A DNA stretch of 64,000 nucleotides, taken from Nostoc sp. UHCC 0926 (lineage in GTDB: Bacteria; Cyanobacteriota; Cyanobacteriia; Cyanobacteriales; Nostocaceae). The position numbers and the translations under genes were made by a program. Below, piece by piece: positions 42,726 through 51,195 of the stretch; the stretch's first letter is position 1, and every line of letters begins with the position of its first letter. The stretch spans positions 4,588,001 to 4,652,000 of the forward strand of contig NZ_CP117768.1 of NCBI RefSeq assembly GCF_028623165.1, read 5' to 3'. The notes beneath the pieces were generated by a model that was given only the letters and a program-made list of their open reading frames with translations, was not told where the DNA came from and ran no database searches.

Positions 42726-43445
42726 TTAACGCTGAGTCTGTAATCTTTTCATTTCGTGTTGCACATCTAATGCAATCTGTAATGCTTCATTAAGTAACCT
42801 TCCATGCTCAGTAGCCTGTTCATTTACTTGCATGGCTGTTAAAGTTGCTAAATTGTTGACGAATAGCTCTGTATTACTAAGGATAAAGCTCTTATTTTCT
42901 CTCAAAATCCTTTCTGTTTTCAAAGCACGAACTAAATCGGCTTTGGTGAGCTTAAGCGCTGCCAGAACATTCTCTCTTTCTTTTATAAGTACTTCTGGAT
43001 TACCAGCTTCTTCTATTTGGTCATTGATATCTATTGCTCTAATAACAGTATTATATCTTTCAACATCATTTAACAGGATTTGCAGAGAATTTGTCATGTT
43101 GAGTTTGACAACTTTACTTTTACTTTTCCATATTAAATATAAGATAGTTTGCGTCAGACCGCCAACCCAAAGACCTAAGATAATTAATAGTATCCAGGAT
43201 GGAATTGTTATCCATGATAAGAATATTTTTATAATTATATCAAATAAAAGATAGCCAAACACAAATGTAGCAAACCCAATAAAAATTACAGTTGCTCCTT
43301 CCGAACTTTTAATTTTTTGGATGTATAGGTTTGCTAATTTTTGGAGAGGATTTGTAATGATTAAAAGTTGATCATTGACTGGTAAATTAGTCAGCTTTTG
43401 CAGTTCATCCTGACTAATTTCCAAGCCCTGTAAATCATCCCGCAC
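42726..43445 (-). CDS. Hypothetical membrane protein, 239 aa
   Basis: Two strongly hydrophobic helices (GATVIFIGFATFVFGYLLF and WILLIILGLWVGGLTQTIL, about residues 50-105) are followed by a long charged helical region with coiled-coil character (KERENVLAALKLTKADLVRALK). I do not recognise a family. The layout suggests a small membrane protein with a cytoplasmic helical tail. Confidence 0.65.
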   Translation of the reverse strand: MRDDLQGLEISQDELQKLTNLPVNDQLLIITNPLQKLANLYIQKIKSSEGATVIFIGFATFVFGYLLFDIIIKIFLSWITIPSWILLIILGLWVGGLTQTILYLIWKSKSKVVKLNMTNSLQILLNDVERYNTVIRAIDINDQIEEAGNPEVLIKERENVLAALKLTKADLVRALKTERILRENKSFILSNTELFVNNLATLTAMQVNEQATEHGRLLNEALQIALDVQHEMKRLQTQR

Positions 43446-43658
43446 AGCTTTTTAATCCTTGCCAGAATAGTTATTTAATCTAATATAGCAATCAAATTTC
43501 TGGAATGCTGGCATTTTGTCTAAACTTTTTTAAACAAGTTAATATTTCTAGGCAATGTCAAAACTTTTTGTACAATATGATACTCTTTTACTAAGACAAC
43601 TATTTGTATTACAGCAATCCTATTTGAGTTGTGAAAACTATCGAACCATGCCACAGTA

Positions 43659-43922
43659 TTAACTGCAACACAAAAGAGCAATTGCTTTTCTCCCCGCCCG
43701 GAGACGAAAGATTTTATATATACTTGCTACGATCGCAATTATTGTAATTCCAGCCACGTAGAGAAATAATCCTGAATGCCACCAAATATGAGGAGCCATA
43801 CGGAACATAAAGAAGGTAGCAATATAAATCGCAATAATCATGACTGCGATCGACAGGGCAAACAACCCGATTAACTGTTGTGTATTTTGGTGTGCTTTAT
43901 CCTGATGTTCAAAGAAATTCAT
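43659..43922 (-). pseudogene. Truncated M48-type peptidase N-terminus (2TM)
   Basis: The 87-aa frame has two membrane helices (LIGLFALSIAVMIIAIYIATFF and GLFLYVAGITIIAIVASIY). It then has KIFRLRAGRKAIA and a stop. In related cyanobacteria the gene after lemA encodes an M48-family metallopeptidase that starts this way and continues at this point with GGR and a HExxH domain. Here the whole catalytic domain is absent. It starts 6 bp after the lemA stop. The reading as a remnant rests on my memory of that family. Confidence 0.6.
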
Positions 43923-43928
43923 AGATAC

Positions 43929-44516
43929 CTAAAAAGAGACGCGGGGAGCAGTTTTCATTTCATGAGTAGCTTCTGGCAGTAATTCGGCAGTAATAAAGTT
44001 AAAACTATTGGCTACCAAATTGGTAGGGAAAGATTCGCTCTTGGTGTTGTAAAGTGTCACCGCATCATTAAAAGCCTGACGTGCAAAAGCAATCCGGTTT
44101 TCGGTGGAAGATAATTCCTCCATTACTTGGCTCATGGCGCGATCGGCTTTGAATTCTGGATAAGATTCCGAAAGTACCATCAAGCGACTTAACGCACCCG
44201 TTAGCGCCCCTTCAGCATTACCCAACTGCTGCATCGCTTGAGGATTACCGGGATTTTGCACGGCACGGCTGCTAGCATTAATTGCAGAATTCCGGGCGGT
44301 AATAACTGCTTCTAAGGTTTCTCGCTCATGTTTCATGTACCCTTTGGCAGTTTCCACTAAGTTGGGAATTAAGTCATAGCGGCGCTGTAATTGAACATCG
44401 ATTTCAGAGTAAGCATTTTTGTAACGGTTGCGATAGTTGACTAAATCGTTGTAGCCATCAATGATAATTACAGCAACAATAGTAACTAAAACAACAGAAA
44501 ATATTAAAAGCCTCAT
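43929..44516 (-). CDS. lemA: LemA family protein
   Basis: The 195-aa protein has an N-terminal membrane anchor (LLIFSVVLVTIVAVIII) and the family core: YNDLVNYRNRYKNAYSEIDVQLQRRYDLIPNLV, then GYMKHE, GALTGALSRLMVLSESYPEFKAD and AFARQAFNDAVTLYNT. LemA proteins are membrane-bound helical bundles of unclear function, often operonic with M48 peptidases or TPM-domain proteins. Here the following gene is only the front of such a peptidase. Confidence 0.93.
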   Translation of the reverse strand: MRLLIFSVVLVTIVAVIIIDGYNDLVNYRNRYKNAYSEIDVQLQRRYDLIPNLVETAKGYMKHERETLEAVITARNSAINASSRAVQNPGNPQAMQQLGNAEGALTGALSRLMVLSESYPEFKADRAMSQVMEELSSTENRIAFARQAFNDAVTLYNTKSESFPTNLVANSFNFITAELLPEATHEMKTAPRVSF

Positions 44517-44680
44517 ATTTTTAGATTATTCGCATCAGGTACTTACTTTTTTGCAGATTTACCAATCACGGTAATCTTTATATCCAGTAAAATTTGTGTG
44601 GATATAAAGATGAGTCTACTTTTAGCAAGTTACCTTCGTCGTCTGTAAAATTAGTTACGCAAATTTACTGAGAGTACATG

Positions 44681-44714
44681 AGATCCCCAACTTCTTTTAT
44701 GAAGTCGGGGATCT
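44681..44714. repeat. Hairpin repeat near the lemA start
   Basis: AGATCCCCAACTTC and GAAGTCGGGGATCT pair over 14 bp around TTTTAT. On the minus-strand RNA the single mismatch becomes a G-U pair, giving a very stable stem. Such AGATCCCC hairpins are frequent in these genomes and often act as terminators. Confidence 0.65.
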
Positions 44715-44767
44715 AAACCTTGCGATTTTCACGGCTCAAAGATAATTGCTATATGTCATCAGATAAG

Positions 44768-45019
44768 TTACCTATAAATCTGGGTGAATAGGGAATAACC
44801 GCTGACAGCAAAAATAAAAAGGATGGCAGCAGGAAAAATTACTACATCCCTGACAATAAATAAAATCCAATCTTTTCTTAGTTCTTGTTTAAATTTTAAT
44901 TCTTGCAGTTTTCGCTCCAGTTCTGAGTCTTCTTGTGACTGCAAGTTTCCAGTTGAGATAATTAGTGGATTGTCGCCTTTGCTGGCAATGATTTTTGATA
45001 AATCTGTTATATCTGTCAT
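44768..45019 (-). CDS. Small membrane protein, 83 aa
   Basis: The protein has a polar, partly coiled first half (SQEDSELERKLQELKFKQELRKDW) and a C-terminal hydrophobic helix (VVIFPAAILFIFAVSGYSLF). No family recognised. It lies 5 bp after the HicA-fusion gene, on the same strand, and may be co-transcribed with it. Confidence 0.55.
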   Translation of the reverse strand: MTDITDLSKIIASKGDNPLIISTGNLQSQEDSELERKLQELKFKQELRKDWILFIVRDVVIFPAAILFIFAVSGYSLFTQIYR

Positions 45020-45024
45020 GCTAT

Positions 45025-45390
45025 TTAGATACCAATAATTTCAGTTTCAATATTTTGGTTATCATTTACAATCCAGATATGCTTGCCTTTTTGCTTGGCT
45101 TCTACAGCTACTTCTAAGAGTGCGATCGCTTTTAGCAGCACCTCAGCATTATCGCCATTAATATGTTGCGCCAGATTATTTAGTGTCTCATAAAGTTCTG
45201 GCGATAAATCTAAATTTATTTTAATTCGTTGGGTTTTGCCTTGTGCAGTCATTTCTATTTTATCTAATATTTTTAAGGTGAAATCCAGTTTTCGTATCAT
45301 GTGGCTTCCTGTTTGGTGATCTAATATATAACCAAACTTTTCAAAAATCTTGACAGCTTCTTTACCGGAGATATTTGATAAACGTCCCAT
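45025..45390 (-). CDS. HicA N-terminal fragment fused to a small regulator
   Basis: Residues 1-34 are the front of a HicA mRNA-interferase (SGKEAVKIFEKFGYILDHQTGSHMIRK, with the catalytic His of GSH). The rest of HicA is missing. From Met47 (ATG 45250-45252) a different domain follows: KTQRIKINLDLSPELYETLNNLAQ, characteristic of ribbon-helix-helix-like cyanobacterial regulators, and a NAEVLLKAIALLEVA helix. The frame is continuous, so the cell may make a chimera, or only the regulator from the internal ATG. hicB ends one base upstream of this start. Confidence 0.75.
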   Translation of the reverse strand: MGRLSNISGKEAVKIFEKFGYILDHQTGSHMIRKLDFTLKILDKIEMTAQGKTQRIKINLDLSPELYETLNNLAQHINGDNAEVLLKAIALLEVAVEAKQKGKHIWIVNDNQNIETEIIGI

Positions 45391-45609
45391 TTATACTACA
45401 ACTTCTCCGATAAACACTTGCGATTCCTTAACAATATAAGGTTTGCCATGTTTAGCTTGGACGTGGAGATATCCCGTAATGGCATCTTTAATATTTTCAA
45501 TTGCCTCATCTAGCGTTTTACCTTGACTCACGCAGCCTGGAAGTTCAGGAACCTCAGCAATATAGCCTTCATATTCTGCATCAAAGGTAAAAATTACTTG
45601 AAATTTCAT
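45391..45609 (-). CDS. hicB: HicB-family antitoxin
   Basis: The 72-aa protein is the partial RNase-H-like fold of HicB: FQVIFTFDAEYEGYIAEVPELPGCVSQGKTLDEAIENIKDAI. It normally neutralises the HicA ribonuclease encoded next to it. Its partner here is cut to 34 residues, so the module is probably inactive. The stop adjoins the start of the HicA fusion. Confidence 0.9.
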   Translation of the reverse strand: MKFQVIFTFDAEYEGYIAEVPELPGCVSQGKTLDEAIENIKDAITGYLHVQAKHGKPYIVKESQVFIGEVVV

Positions 45610-45701
45610 AATAAATTAATCTTGTATAGTTGAGGTCTAAAACAAATATAACGCTCAAATCATAAGTTTGTTACTTCATAACCACTGAAACGGAGAGAAG
45701 A

Positions 45702-45899
45702 ATAATTCAAGAACTTGATAGGGTTATTCTGACTAGTGATTTCCCAAAATCTAGTTTAGAAGAAGATGATATAGGTACAGTTATTTGAGTACATCACATT
45801 GACAAAGGATATGAGGTTGAATTTGTCACATTGGATGGCGAGACTGTGGCAATTGTTTCACTTCATAGTATACAAGTGCATCCGATTGGTAGAAGATAA
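45702..45899 (+). pseudogene. DUF4926-like gene with UGA nonsense
   Basis: The plus strand reads IIQELDRVILTSDFPKSSLEEDDIGTVI, TGA (45786-45788), VHHIDKGYEVEFVTLDGETVAIVSLHSIQVHPI and stops at 45897-45899. This is the pattern of DUF4926, a small protein linked to toxin-antitoxin-like loci. There is no ATG at the expected place (ATA at 45702). The match is from memory of the family. The gene is inactive by sequence. Confidence 0.75.
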
Positions 45900-46001
45900 A
45901 TTGCGCGATCGCGGCTAATGAATTTATAATTTATAAAGGCATAGAGCCAAATAATATTTTAAAATTTAAAATATATTATTTGATACTAGAGGCTAAAGAA
46001 A

Positions 46002-46178
46002 ATGAGCATTGAGCAAATTATTCTAGACAAGGTAAAAATATTACCTCTTGATAAGCAAAAATAGGCATTATATTTTGTAGAATTCTTACTTGCGAAAAGG
46101 CAAAAGCAAGAGTTATCTGCTCAAGAAATAAAGTCAGGGGTTTCAGCTTTGACTCTTGCTCAAGAATACATTTTATAA
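46002..46178 (+). pseudogene. Antitoxin-like gene with TAG nonsense
   Basis: From ATG 46002: MSIEQIILDKVKILPLDKQK, TAG (46062-46064), ALYFVEFLLAKRQKQELSAQEI and a stop at 46176-46178. It resembles the small DUF2281-type antitoxins. The TAG replaces an expected Gln (CAG) or similar. It lies next to the intact PIN-domain toxin pair on the other strand. Confidence 0.65.
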
Positions 46179-46183
46179 TTACT

Positions 46184-46597
46184 TCAAAATAGGAGATTTT
46201 CAAAAGGATAACTTTGCTTCCAACGAGAGGTATTAAAGTCACGCTGATCTACTGAAAAAATACGTCCATGCCCTAAATATTCTGCTAAAATTACTAGGGA
46301 AGCATCAGCCAAATCCATTGGAAGATTAGCATATTTTTTTATTAATTCAATAATTCGAGGAGTATGGTGAGGTTCTAAATTAAAAATCGTAAATAATTCT
46401 TGTTGCAGACTATTTATAAAAATAATTTCAGCGTCAACTCCCTTGCGAGTTAGCAAAAGATAACAAGTTTCTGTGACAACACACCATGTTGTAATTAAAG
46501 GTTCATTATATTGTTTTAAAGCTTGTTTTGCTCTTTCGTGGTGAGTGTCTTTTTTATCAATAAGAGCTAACCAAAATCCTGTATCAACGATGATCAT
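46184..46597 (-). CDS. PIN-domain toxin (VapC-like)
   Basis: The 137-aa PIN domain has the acidic residues D5 (IIVDTGFW), E43 (VVTETCYL), D95/D98 (PMDLADASLV) and D117/D120 (SVDQRDF) expected for metal-dependent RNA cleavage. It overlaps the upstream antitoxin gene by 14 bp, the usual arrangement of a type II toxin-antitoxin pair. Its target RNA is unknown. Confidence 0.92.
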   Translation of the reverse strand: MIIVDTGFWLALIDKKDTHHERAKQALKQYNEPLITTWCVVTETCYLLLTRKGVDAEIIFINSLQQELFTIFNLEPHHTPRIIELIKKYANLPMDLADASLVILAEYLGHGRIFSVDQRDFNTSRWKQSYPFENLLF

Positions 46598-46844
46598 ATT
46601 TATTATCTAATGTATTAGATAAAACTTCTTTATATGTGGTTGATAAATTTTCTTCCACAGAACAACAACCAATTAATCCAATTTCATCAAACTTTTCATA
46701 GAGACTTTTTTTCTGACTATGATTTTCTGATTCTGGTTGTGGATAACGCTTTTTGAGTAACTGAATAAAATCAAGTAGTAAGATTTGAGCTTCTTCTGGT
46801 AAAGTATCAATATCTCTATATATTTCTTCAAATTTTATAAGCAT
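46584..46844 (-). CDS. Antitoxin of the PIN module
   Basis: The 86-aa protein begins MLIKFEEIYRDIDTLPEEAQILLLDFIQLLKKRY, a helical pattern typical of DUF2281-type antitoxins, and has a variable C-terminus that would bind the toxin. The gene overlaps the toxin gene by 14 bp. Confidence 0.78.
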   Translation of the reverse strand: MLIKFEEIYRDIDTLPEEAQILLLDFIQLLKKRYPQPESENHSQKKSLYEKFDEIGLIGCCSVEENLSTTYKEVLSNTLDNKYDHR

Positions 46845-47035
46845 AATTAACTTCTAAATTGAGGAAAATTTTCGGTATGACCCTATTATACTTTTAAACC
46901 TGAATGAGGTAACGCGATCGCGCGTGATAAATTAATGCGATCATCGCATATATTTACTCTAAGGTAATGGAGCGATCGCACTTCCTCAACTTGTCTTTTT
47001 GAGTACCGAACGTCTGAAGTCGCGGCTATACAAAC

Positions 47036-47057
47036 AAAACCTGCCTTTGCAGGTTTT
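47036..47057 (-). terminator. Terminator of the GTPase gene
   Basis: AAAACCTGC and GCAGGTTTT enclose a 4-base loop; read on the minus strand the stem is followed by TTTTG. It lies about 45 bp after the GTPase stop. Confidence 0.65.
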
Positions 47058-47102
47058 AAAGCGTAGTAACGGATTTTATTTTTATGTTACGTGCTGTTAA
47101 AA

Positions 47103-48146
47103 TTATGAAAATAGGGAAAAAATAAAGTCTAGACCGTGACCTATTACACCACCTATTGTTTCACCTATTGTTTTACCTATTGAACCACCAAATATGGAAC
47201 CAAGGGAGCCACATATTTTTTCCAAAATAGGAACAGCACTAAATAATTTACTTTTAATTTCTTCCCTTTGTTGGCTATTAAAATTAATATCTGGCTCACT
47301 ATAATCATTTTGTTCGTAATTTTCTGAAGTATTTTTTTGATGCTGTTGTTTTCGTCTGTATTGACTTTTTTTTGTTTTTTTAACTGTTTTATTTATTCTT
47401 GTAACCGTTGCTAAAAAAAATGGTACAGTACCTCTATCAGACATTTTTTTAAATACTTGTGTATAAAGTTCTTCCAACCATCTCTTACCATCTGGGGTAG
47501 TTTGGTTCTTATTGTCTACTGCAACTGATGGAATATTGCTGGCTACTTCATCACCCGTATACTTTGCAATTTCATTTTGAATACGTTTTGTTCTCTCTTG
47601 TAAATCAATTTCATAATCATCTGCTTTATTTGCGCGTGTGAAAATAATAACAGCATATTCCCAGACCTCTCGTGTAAATGCTTCTGAAATAACTTTTATG
47701 CCTCGCATTTCATCAGAAGTAACTCTTGCATCATCAAGACGGGTTACAAAGCACAATGAATCAATTTGTTTTACTTTGTTTCGTATAAGTTCTATATACT
47801 TTTGGTCATTACCCTTTTCTGGAATATCATCACAAAGACCCGGAGTATCAATTATGGTGAATTTAATGCCGTTAATTTCATGCTCGTAAGACTGAACTTC
47901 CATTGTGGTTGGATCGTAATTACCTATATCACAAATTGGTTCACCCATTAGTGAATTTATAGTGCTTGACTTACCGACTCCTGTACGACCAACTAAAAGA
48001 AAAACAAATGATTTATTACGAGATTTTTGTAAGGATTTAATTAGGGAAAATAAATCATCTATGAATGATGGATAAGCTTTATAATCTATCGAAGAAAACA
48101 AGTTTTTTAGATTACTTAGTAAATTATTATCTGTTGTGATGTTCAT
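47103..48146 (-). CDS. AIG1/Toc34-like GTPase with glycine-zipper end
   Basis: The 347-aa protein has G1 GRTGVGKS (53-60), G3 DTPGL (D100), and a TRANKAD G4-like motif. The order and spacing are those of septin-like GTPases of the AIG1/GIMAP/Toc34 type. The end (about 310-347) is a glycine-rich hydrophobic stretch (GSLGSIFGGSIGKTIGETIGG) that could insert into a membrane. The linker before it is Lys/Gln-rich. The gene is AT-rich compared with its neighbours, which hints at transfer. Function unknown. Confidence 0.85.
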   Translation of the reverse strand: MNITTDNNLLSNLKNLFSSIDYKAYPSFIDDLFSLIKSLQKSRNKSFVFLLVGRTGVGKSSTINSLMGEPICDIGNYDPTTMEVQSYEHEINGIKFTIIDTPGLCDDIPEKGNDQKYIELIRNKVKQIDSLCFVTRLDDARVTSDEMRGIKVISEAFTREVWEYAVIIFTRANKADDYEIDLQERTKRIQNEIAKYTGDEVASNIPSVAVDNKNQTTPDGKRWLEELYTQVFKKMSDRGTVPFFLATVTRINKTVKKTKKSQYRRKQQHQKNTSENYEQNDYSEPDINFNSQQREEIKSKLFSAVPILEKICGSLGSIFGGSIGKTIGETIGGVIGHGLDFIFSLFS

Positions 48147-48237
48147 GGTTTTTCTATCTTTTATTTGGACTTAATGGAGAATAAGAAAAATTCAAAAAAT
48201 CTATATAACTAAAAATTAACAAAAGATGACGAATAAT

Positions 48238-48441
48238 AATAACCGCAAATACACGCATCAAAACGCCAATTTATCAGCGTCTATATGCGTACATCTGCGG
48301 TTAAATTTCAATCTATTCTACCTACAAAACCCAGCTTAATGCATTAACCCGATCGCAACTTTCGTCAAGCCTCCACAGTCAATCCATTAAACGCCATGTT
48401 TTCCATAAAGGTATCGCGCTTTGTCCTGCCTTGGAAATCAA
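48238..48441 (-). pseudogene. Remnant of a duplicated transketolase-like 3' end
   Basis: The minus strand reads GRTKRDTFMEN, MAFNGLTVEA, then with one base restored LTKVAIGLMH and a stop. This matches the very end of the protein encoded at 48795 (KRDTFAW ... LMAFNGLTAEALTKRAIALVH) with about 13 residues deleted. The 3' untranslated hairpin (GCAAATACACGCA to TGCGTACATCTGCGG) is also duplicated from the one at 48713-48776. The body of the copy is replaced by the 20/21-bp array. Confidence 0.85.
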
Positions 48442-48645
48442 CTTTTGAACTCGTAAACTAACTTTTGAACTCGTAAACTAGCTTTTGCGACTCGTAAACT
48501 AGCTTTTGCGACTCGTAAACTAACTTTTGAACTCGTAAACTAGCTTTTGCGACTCGTAAACTAACTTTTGAACTCGTAAACTAGCTTTTGCGACTCGTAA
48601 ACTAGCTTTTACGACTTGTAAACTAACTTTTGAACTCGTAAACCT
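48442..48645. repeat. 20/21-bp tandem array
   Basis: Ten copies of a unit that is either 20 bp (CTTTTGAACTCGTAAACTAG) or 21 bp (with GCGACTC instead of GAACTC), in mixed order. The unequal lengths break any reading frame, so this array is non-coding. It fills the gap between a gene remnant and the intact gene. Confidence 0.92.
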
Positions 48646-48712
48646 GTTATTGTCAACGAATTTCAGCAAATTTACCCCTATTTATCCTGTCTGCTAAATT
48701 CTTTTAAATAAA

Positions 48713-48776
48713 AAACGCAAATATACGCATTGCAACGCAATCTTTCAGCGTTTATATACGTACATTTGCGATAAGA
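48713..48776. terminator. Hairpin after the transketolase-like gene
   Basis: CGCAAATATACGCATTG and the inverse near 48750-48772 (TACGTACATTTGCG) form an imperfect stem just after the stop at 48795. The duplicated copy at 48245-48302 has a better-paired version. Confidence 0.5.
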
Positions 48777-48794
48777 GGAGAAACAATTCCAGCC

Positions 48795-51008
48795 TTAATG
48801 CACTAACGCGATCGCACGTTTTGTCAACGCTTCAGCAGTCAATCCATTAAACGCCATCAACTCTCCAGCACTGGCTGTAGTTTCCCCACGCTTCCAAGCG
48901 AAAGTGTCGCGCTTGGCCGTACTCCGTAACAAAATTGGTTCTAGCATCGCCGCAGCGCCACCAGTTACAGCAATTAACGCATCACCATCAAATAATTCGG
49001 CAAATTTGGCATCATCTAAGAAACCGCCTTCGGGTTCAGAACAGGTATCCCAAGCGGTATCATGGCTACGGTACAATTGCCGAGGATTGATCACAGAAAC
49101 TATCTTCGCACCAATACCTTCAGTTTCCAAGAAAGCCGCAGCTTCAAATACTGGCATTAATGTCATATCGCCAATCACAGCAAATACAACTTGCTTATCA
49201 CCAGCGACTTCATGCAATAGCACCGCACCATCGCGCAACCCTTGACGAGTTTGTTCAAAAGTGGTACGAATTTGCAATGGCGACTTACTTGCAGTAATTA
49301 CAATTCCCTTATTTTTACTTTTCAGTGCCCAGTCATAACAGACTTGAATACTATTAGCATCAGGGGGAAATAAGGGGAAAACATTGCCATTTCGCATCAA
49401 CGAAGCAAAGTAAGCTTCAATTTCTGGACGTTGGTGAGTCCAACCGTTACGCCCTTGCTCTAATGCGCCTGCTGTGAATAAAGTAATAGTCGAGGGAGTT
49501 TGACGACGCAATTCTGCCATTGATTGAGTCACAGTTTGCCAAATTGGTACTCCGTTGATGGCAAAAGATTCATAAGAACACCACAAAGTTCTCGCACCCA
49601 TTAACGCCAAACCCGCAGCTAAACCGGCACAAGCATCTTCACTCAATGGTTCATAAACTTGTCCGTTTGGTGCTTGGTAATATAAATCGTCGGTTGTGGG
49701 GTGGATAATCTTTAATGCTTGGTTGATATTGGCAATTCCAGATGCTTCGTTACCGTCGGCGTTGGTGACGAGGAAATTCTGATCTTTATTTCCAACTATT
49801 CCTACCAATCGTCCCATCGCTGTTGTGGAAACCTTGGGTTCAGCACCGACTGCATATTCTTCTAAAGGTAATTCACCTAAATCTGGTAATGGAAATTCAA
49901 ATTCTGTCACCACAGTTTTCGCCGCCGGGCCTCCGCCAGCGCGTTCTGCATTTGTCCGCACTAATTGCCAAGCTTCCGCAGACAAAGCACGGCTTTGCAA
50001 TGCACTGATAATATGGGGAGCATTTAGCGTATCTTTGGGATAGAGGTTGTGAGATTTTGCCCCGCGCGCGTGGACTCCTGCACCTTTGAGTTGTTTAATT
50101 ATAAATACCGTAAGTTTACCGCCCAAGGCCGATCGCGCTGCTTTATCCACACCCGAAAGTACTGCTTGAGTGAATTCTAGGCGCTTTTCAAAAGAAAAAG
50201 CAGTACTATCAACGTAATCCCCTGGTTGGTTTTGATCGTCAAAATCCTTGGCATCAACTAATATAACTTCATCAAAACCGTTACCTTGCCAATATGCTTG
50301 CATCTGTTCATTGGTTTTGAGGGAAACCATGCTGTGATGTTCTTGGCTATAACCGTTCCACACCAACACCGGTAAGAAGTTGGTAACAGCAGGATAAGCA
50401 GTATGGAAGTGGGCGATCGCACTTACAATATATGGTTCACCCAATCCACCATCACCAACTGTAAAGGGGAATAACTTATCTTTGTGCAACAGTGCAGCCG
50501 CCATTGCAAAGTGTTGTCCTTGTCCCAAAGGCCCCGCAGGTGCGAGAATACCGGGAATGAAACCAGAAAGGTGTCCTAAGAGTCCGTGCTTTTCTCGGAA
50601 GCGATCGCGCAATTGTTGGACTGTAAAAATTCCCATGTCCTCTAGCGAACGATCCAAGAACATGGCACTATAAAATCCAGGGGCGTGGTGTCCGACTTCA
50701 GTGATAATGTTCTTGTATCCCAGCATGACAAGAGATGCGTAAGCTTCTGCTTGGCTGGCGAATCCACCGGGATGCCCAGAGGCTTTAGTAGCGGTAACTT
50801 GCAAAATCAGGTAGCGGAGGGCATCAGCAGCCAGTAAAGTTTGATATACAGCTGCTTTGTCTGTGGGATCTGCGATCGCTACTTTGCCTGACTCTATAGC
50901 AGGTGTTGCACCATGAGTTTCAAAATCTGGTAACGCTTCACCAAAATATTGAATACCTTCAAAAAAATCGGGAAGCGCTGAAGATGCCTTTGGGGTGATT
51001 GCGGTCAT
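48795..51008 (-). CDS. Transketolase-family thiamine-diphosphate enzyme
   Basis: The 737-aa protein has the three-domain transketolase layout: TPP-binding SGHPGG and GDGGLGEPY region in the first domain, a pyrimidine domain (GNEASGIANINQALK, ALMGARTLW) and a C-terminal domain (VISVINPRQLYR, MAFNGLTAEAL). GDG is followed by GLGEP rather than the usual E, and NGYSQEHHSM resembles phosphoketolases. It is not a classical XFP phosphoketolase (no GPGHG). I cannot say whether it makes acetyl-phosphate or transfers ketols. Confidence 0.8.
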   Translation of the reverse strand: MTAITPKASSALPDFFEGIQYFGEALPDFETHGATPAIESGKVAIADPTDKAAVYQTLLAADALRYLILQVTATKASGHPGGFASQAEAYASLVMLGYKNIITEVGHHAPGFYSAMFLDRSLEDMGIFTVQQLRDRFREKHGLLGHLSGFIPGILAPAGPLGQGQHFAMAAALLHKDKLFPFTVGDGGLGEPYIVSAIAHFHTAYPAVTNFLPVLVWNGYSQEHHSMVSLKTNEQMQAYWQGNGFDEVILVDAKDFDDQNQPGDYVDSTAFSFEKRLEFTQAVLSGVDKAARSALGGKLTVFIIKQLKGAGVHARGAKSHNLYPKDTLNAPHIISALQSRALSAEAWQLVRTNAERAGGGPAAKTVVTEFEFPLPDLGELPLEEYAVGAEPKVSTTAMGRLVGIVGNKDQNFLVTNADGNEASGIANINQALKIIHPTTDDLYYQAPNGQVYEPLSEDACAGLAAGLALMGARTLWCSYESFAINGVPIWQTVTQSMAELRRQTPSTITLFTAGALEQGRNGWTHQRPEIEAYFASLMRNGNVFPLFPPDANSIQVCYDWALKSKNKGIVITASKSPLQIRTTFEQTRQGLRDGAVLLHEVAGDKQVVFAVIGDMTLMPVFEAAAFLETEGIGAKIVSVINPRQLYRSHDTAWDTCSEPEGGFLDDAKFAELFDGDALIAVTGGAAAMLEPILLRSTAKRDTFAWKRGETTASAGELMAFNGLTAEALTKRAIALVH

Positions 51009-51195
51009 GCTGAGTACCTTATGACGAGGAAATGAAACTGTAGATGCTCGTTGAATTTAACAAAAATTTTACATCTTTGAGGTTGTAACAGTTTATTGCT
51101 TTTTTGCAACGTTAGAATAAGTAATTTAAATGGTTACGCAACCAAAATTTAAGTTAGTTTAAGTAGCAGAAAAATATTAAGTAGCAAAAAAAGTT

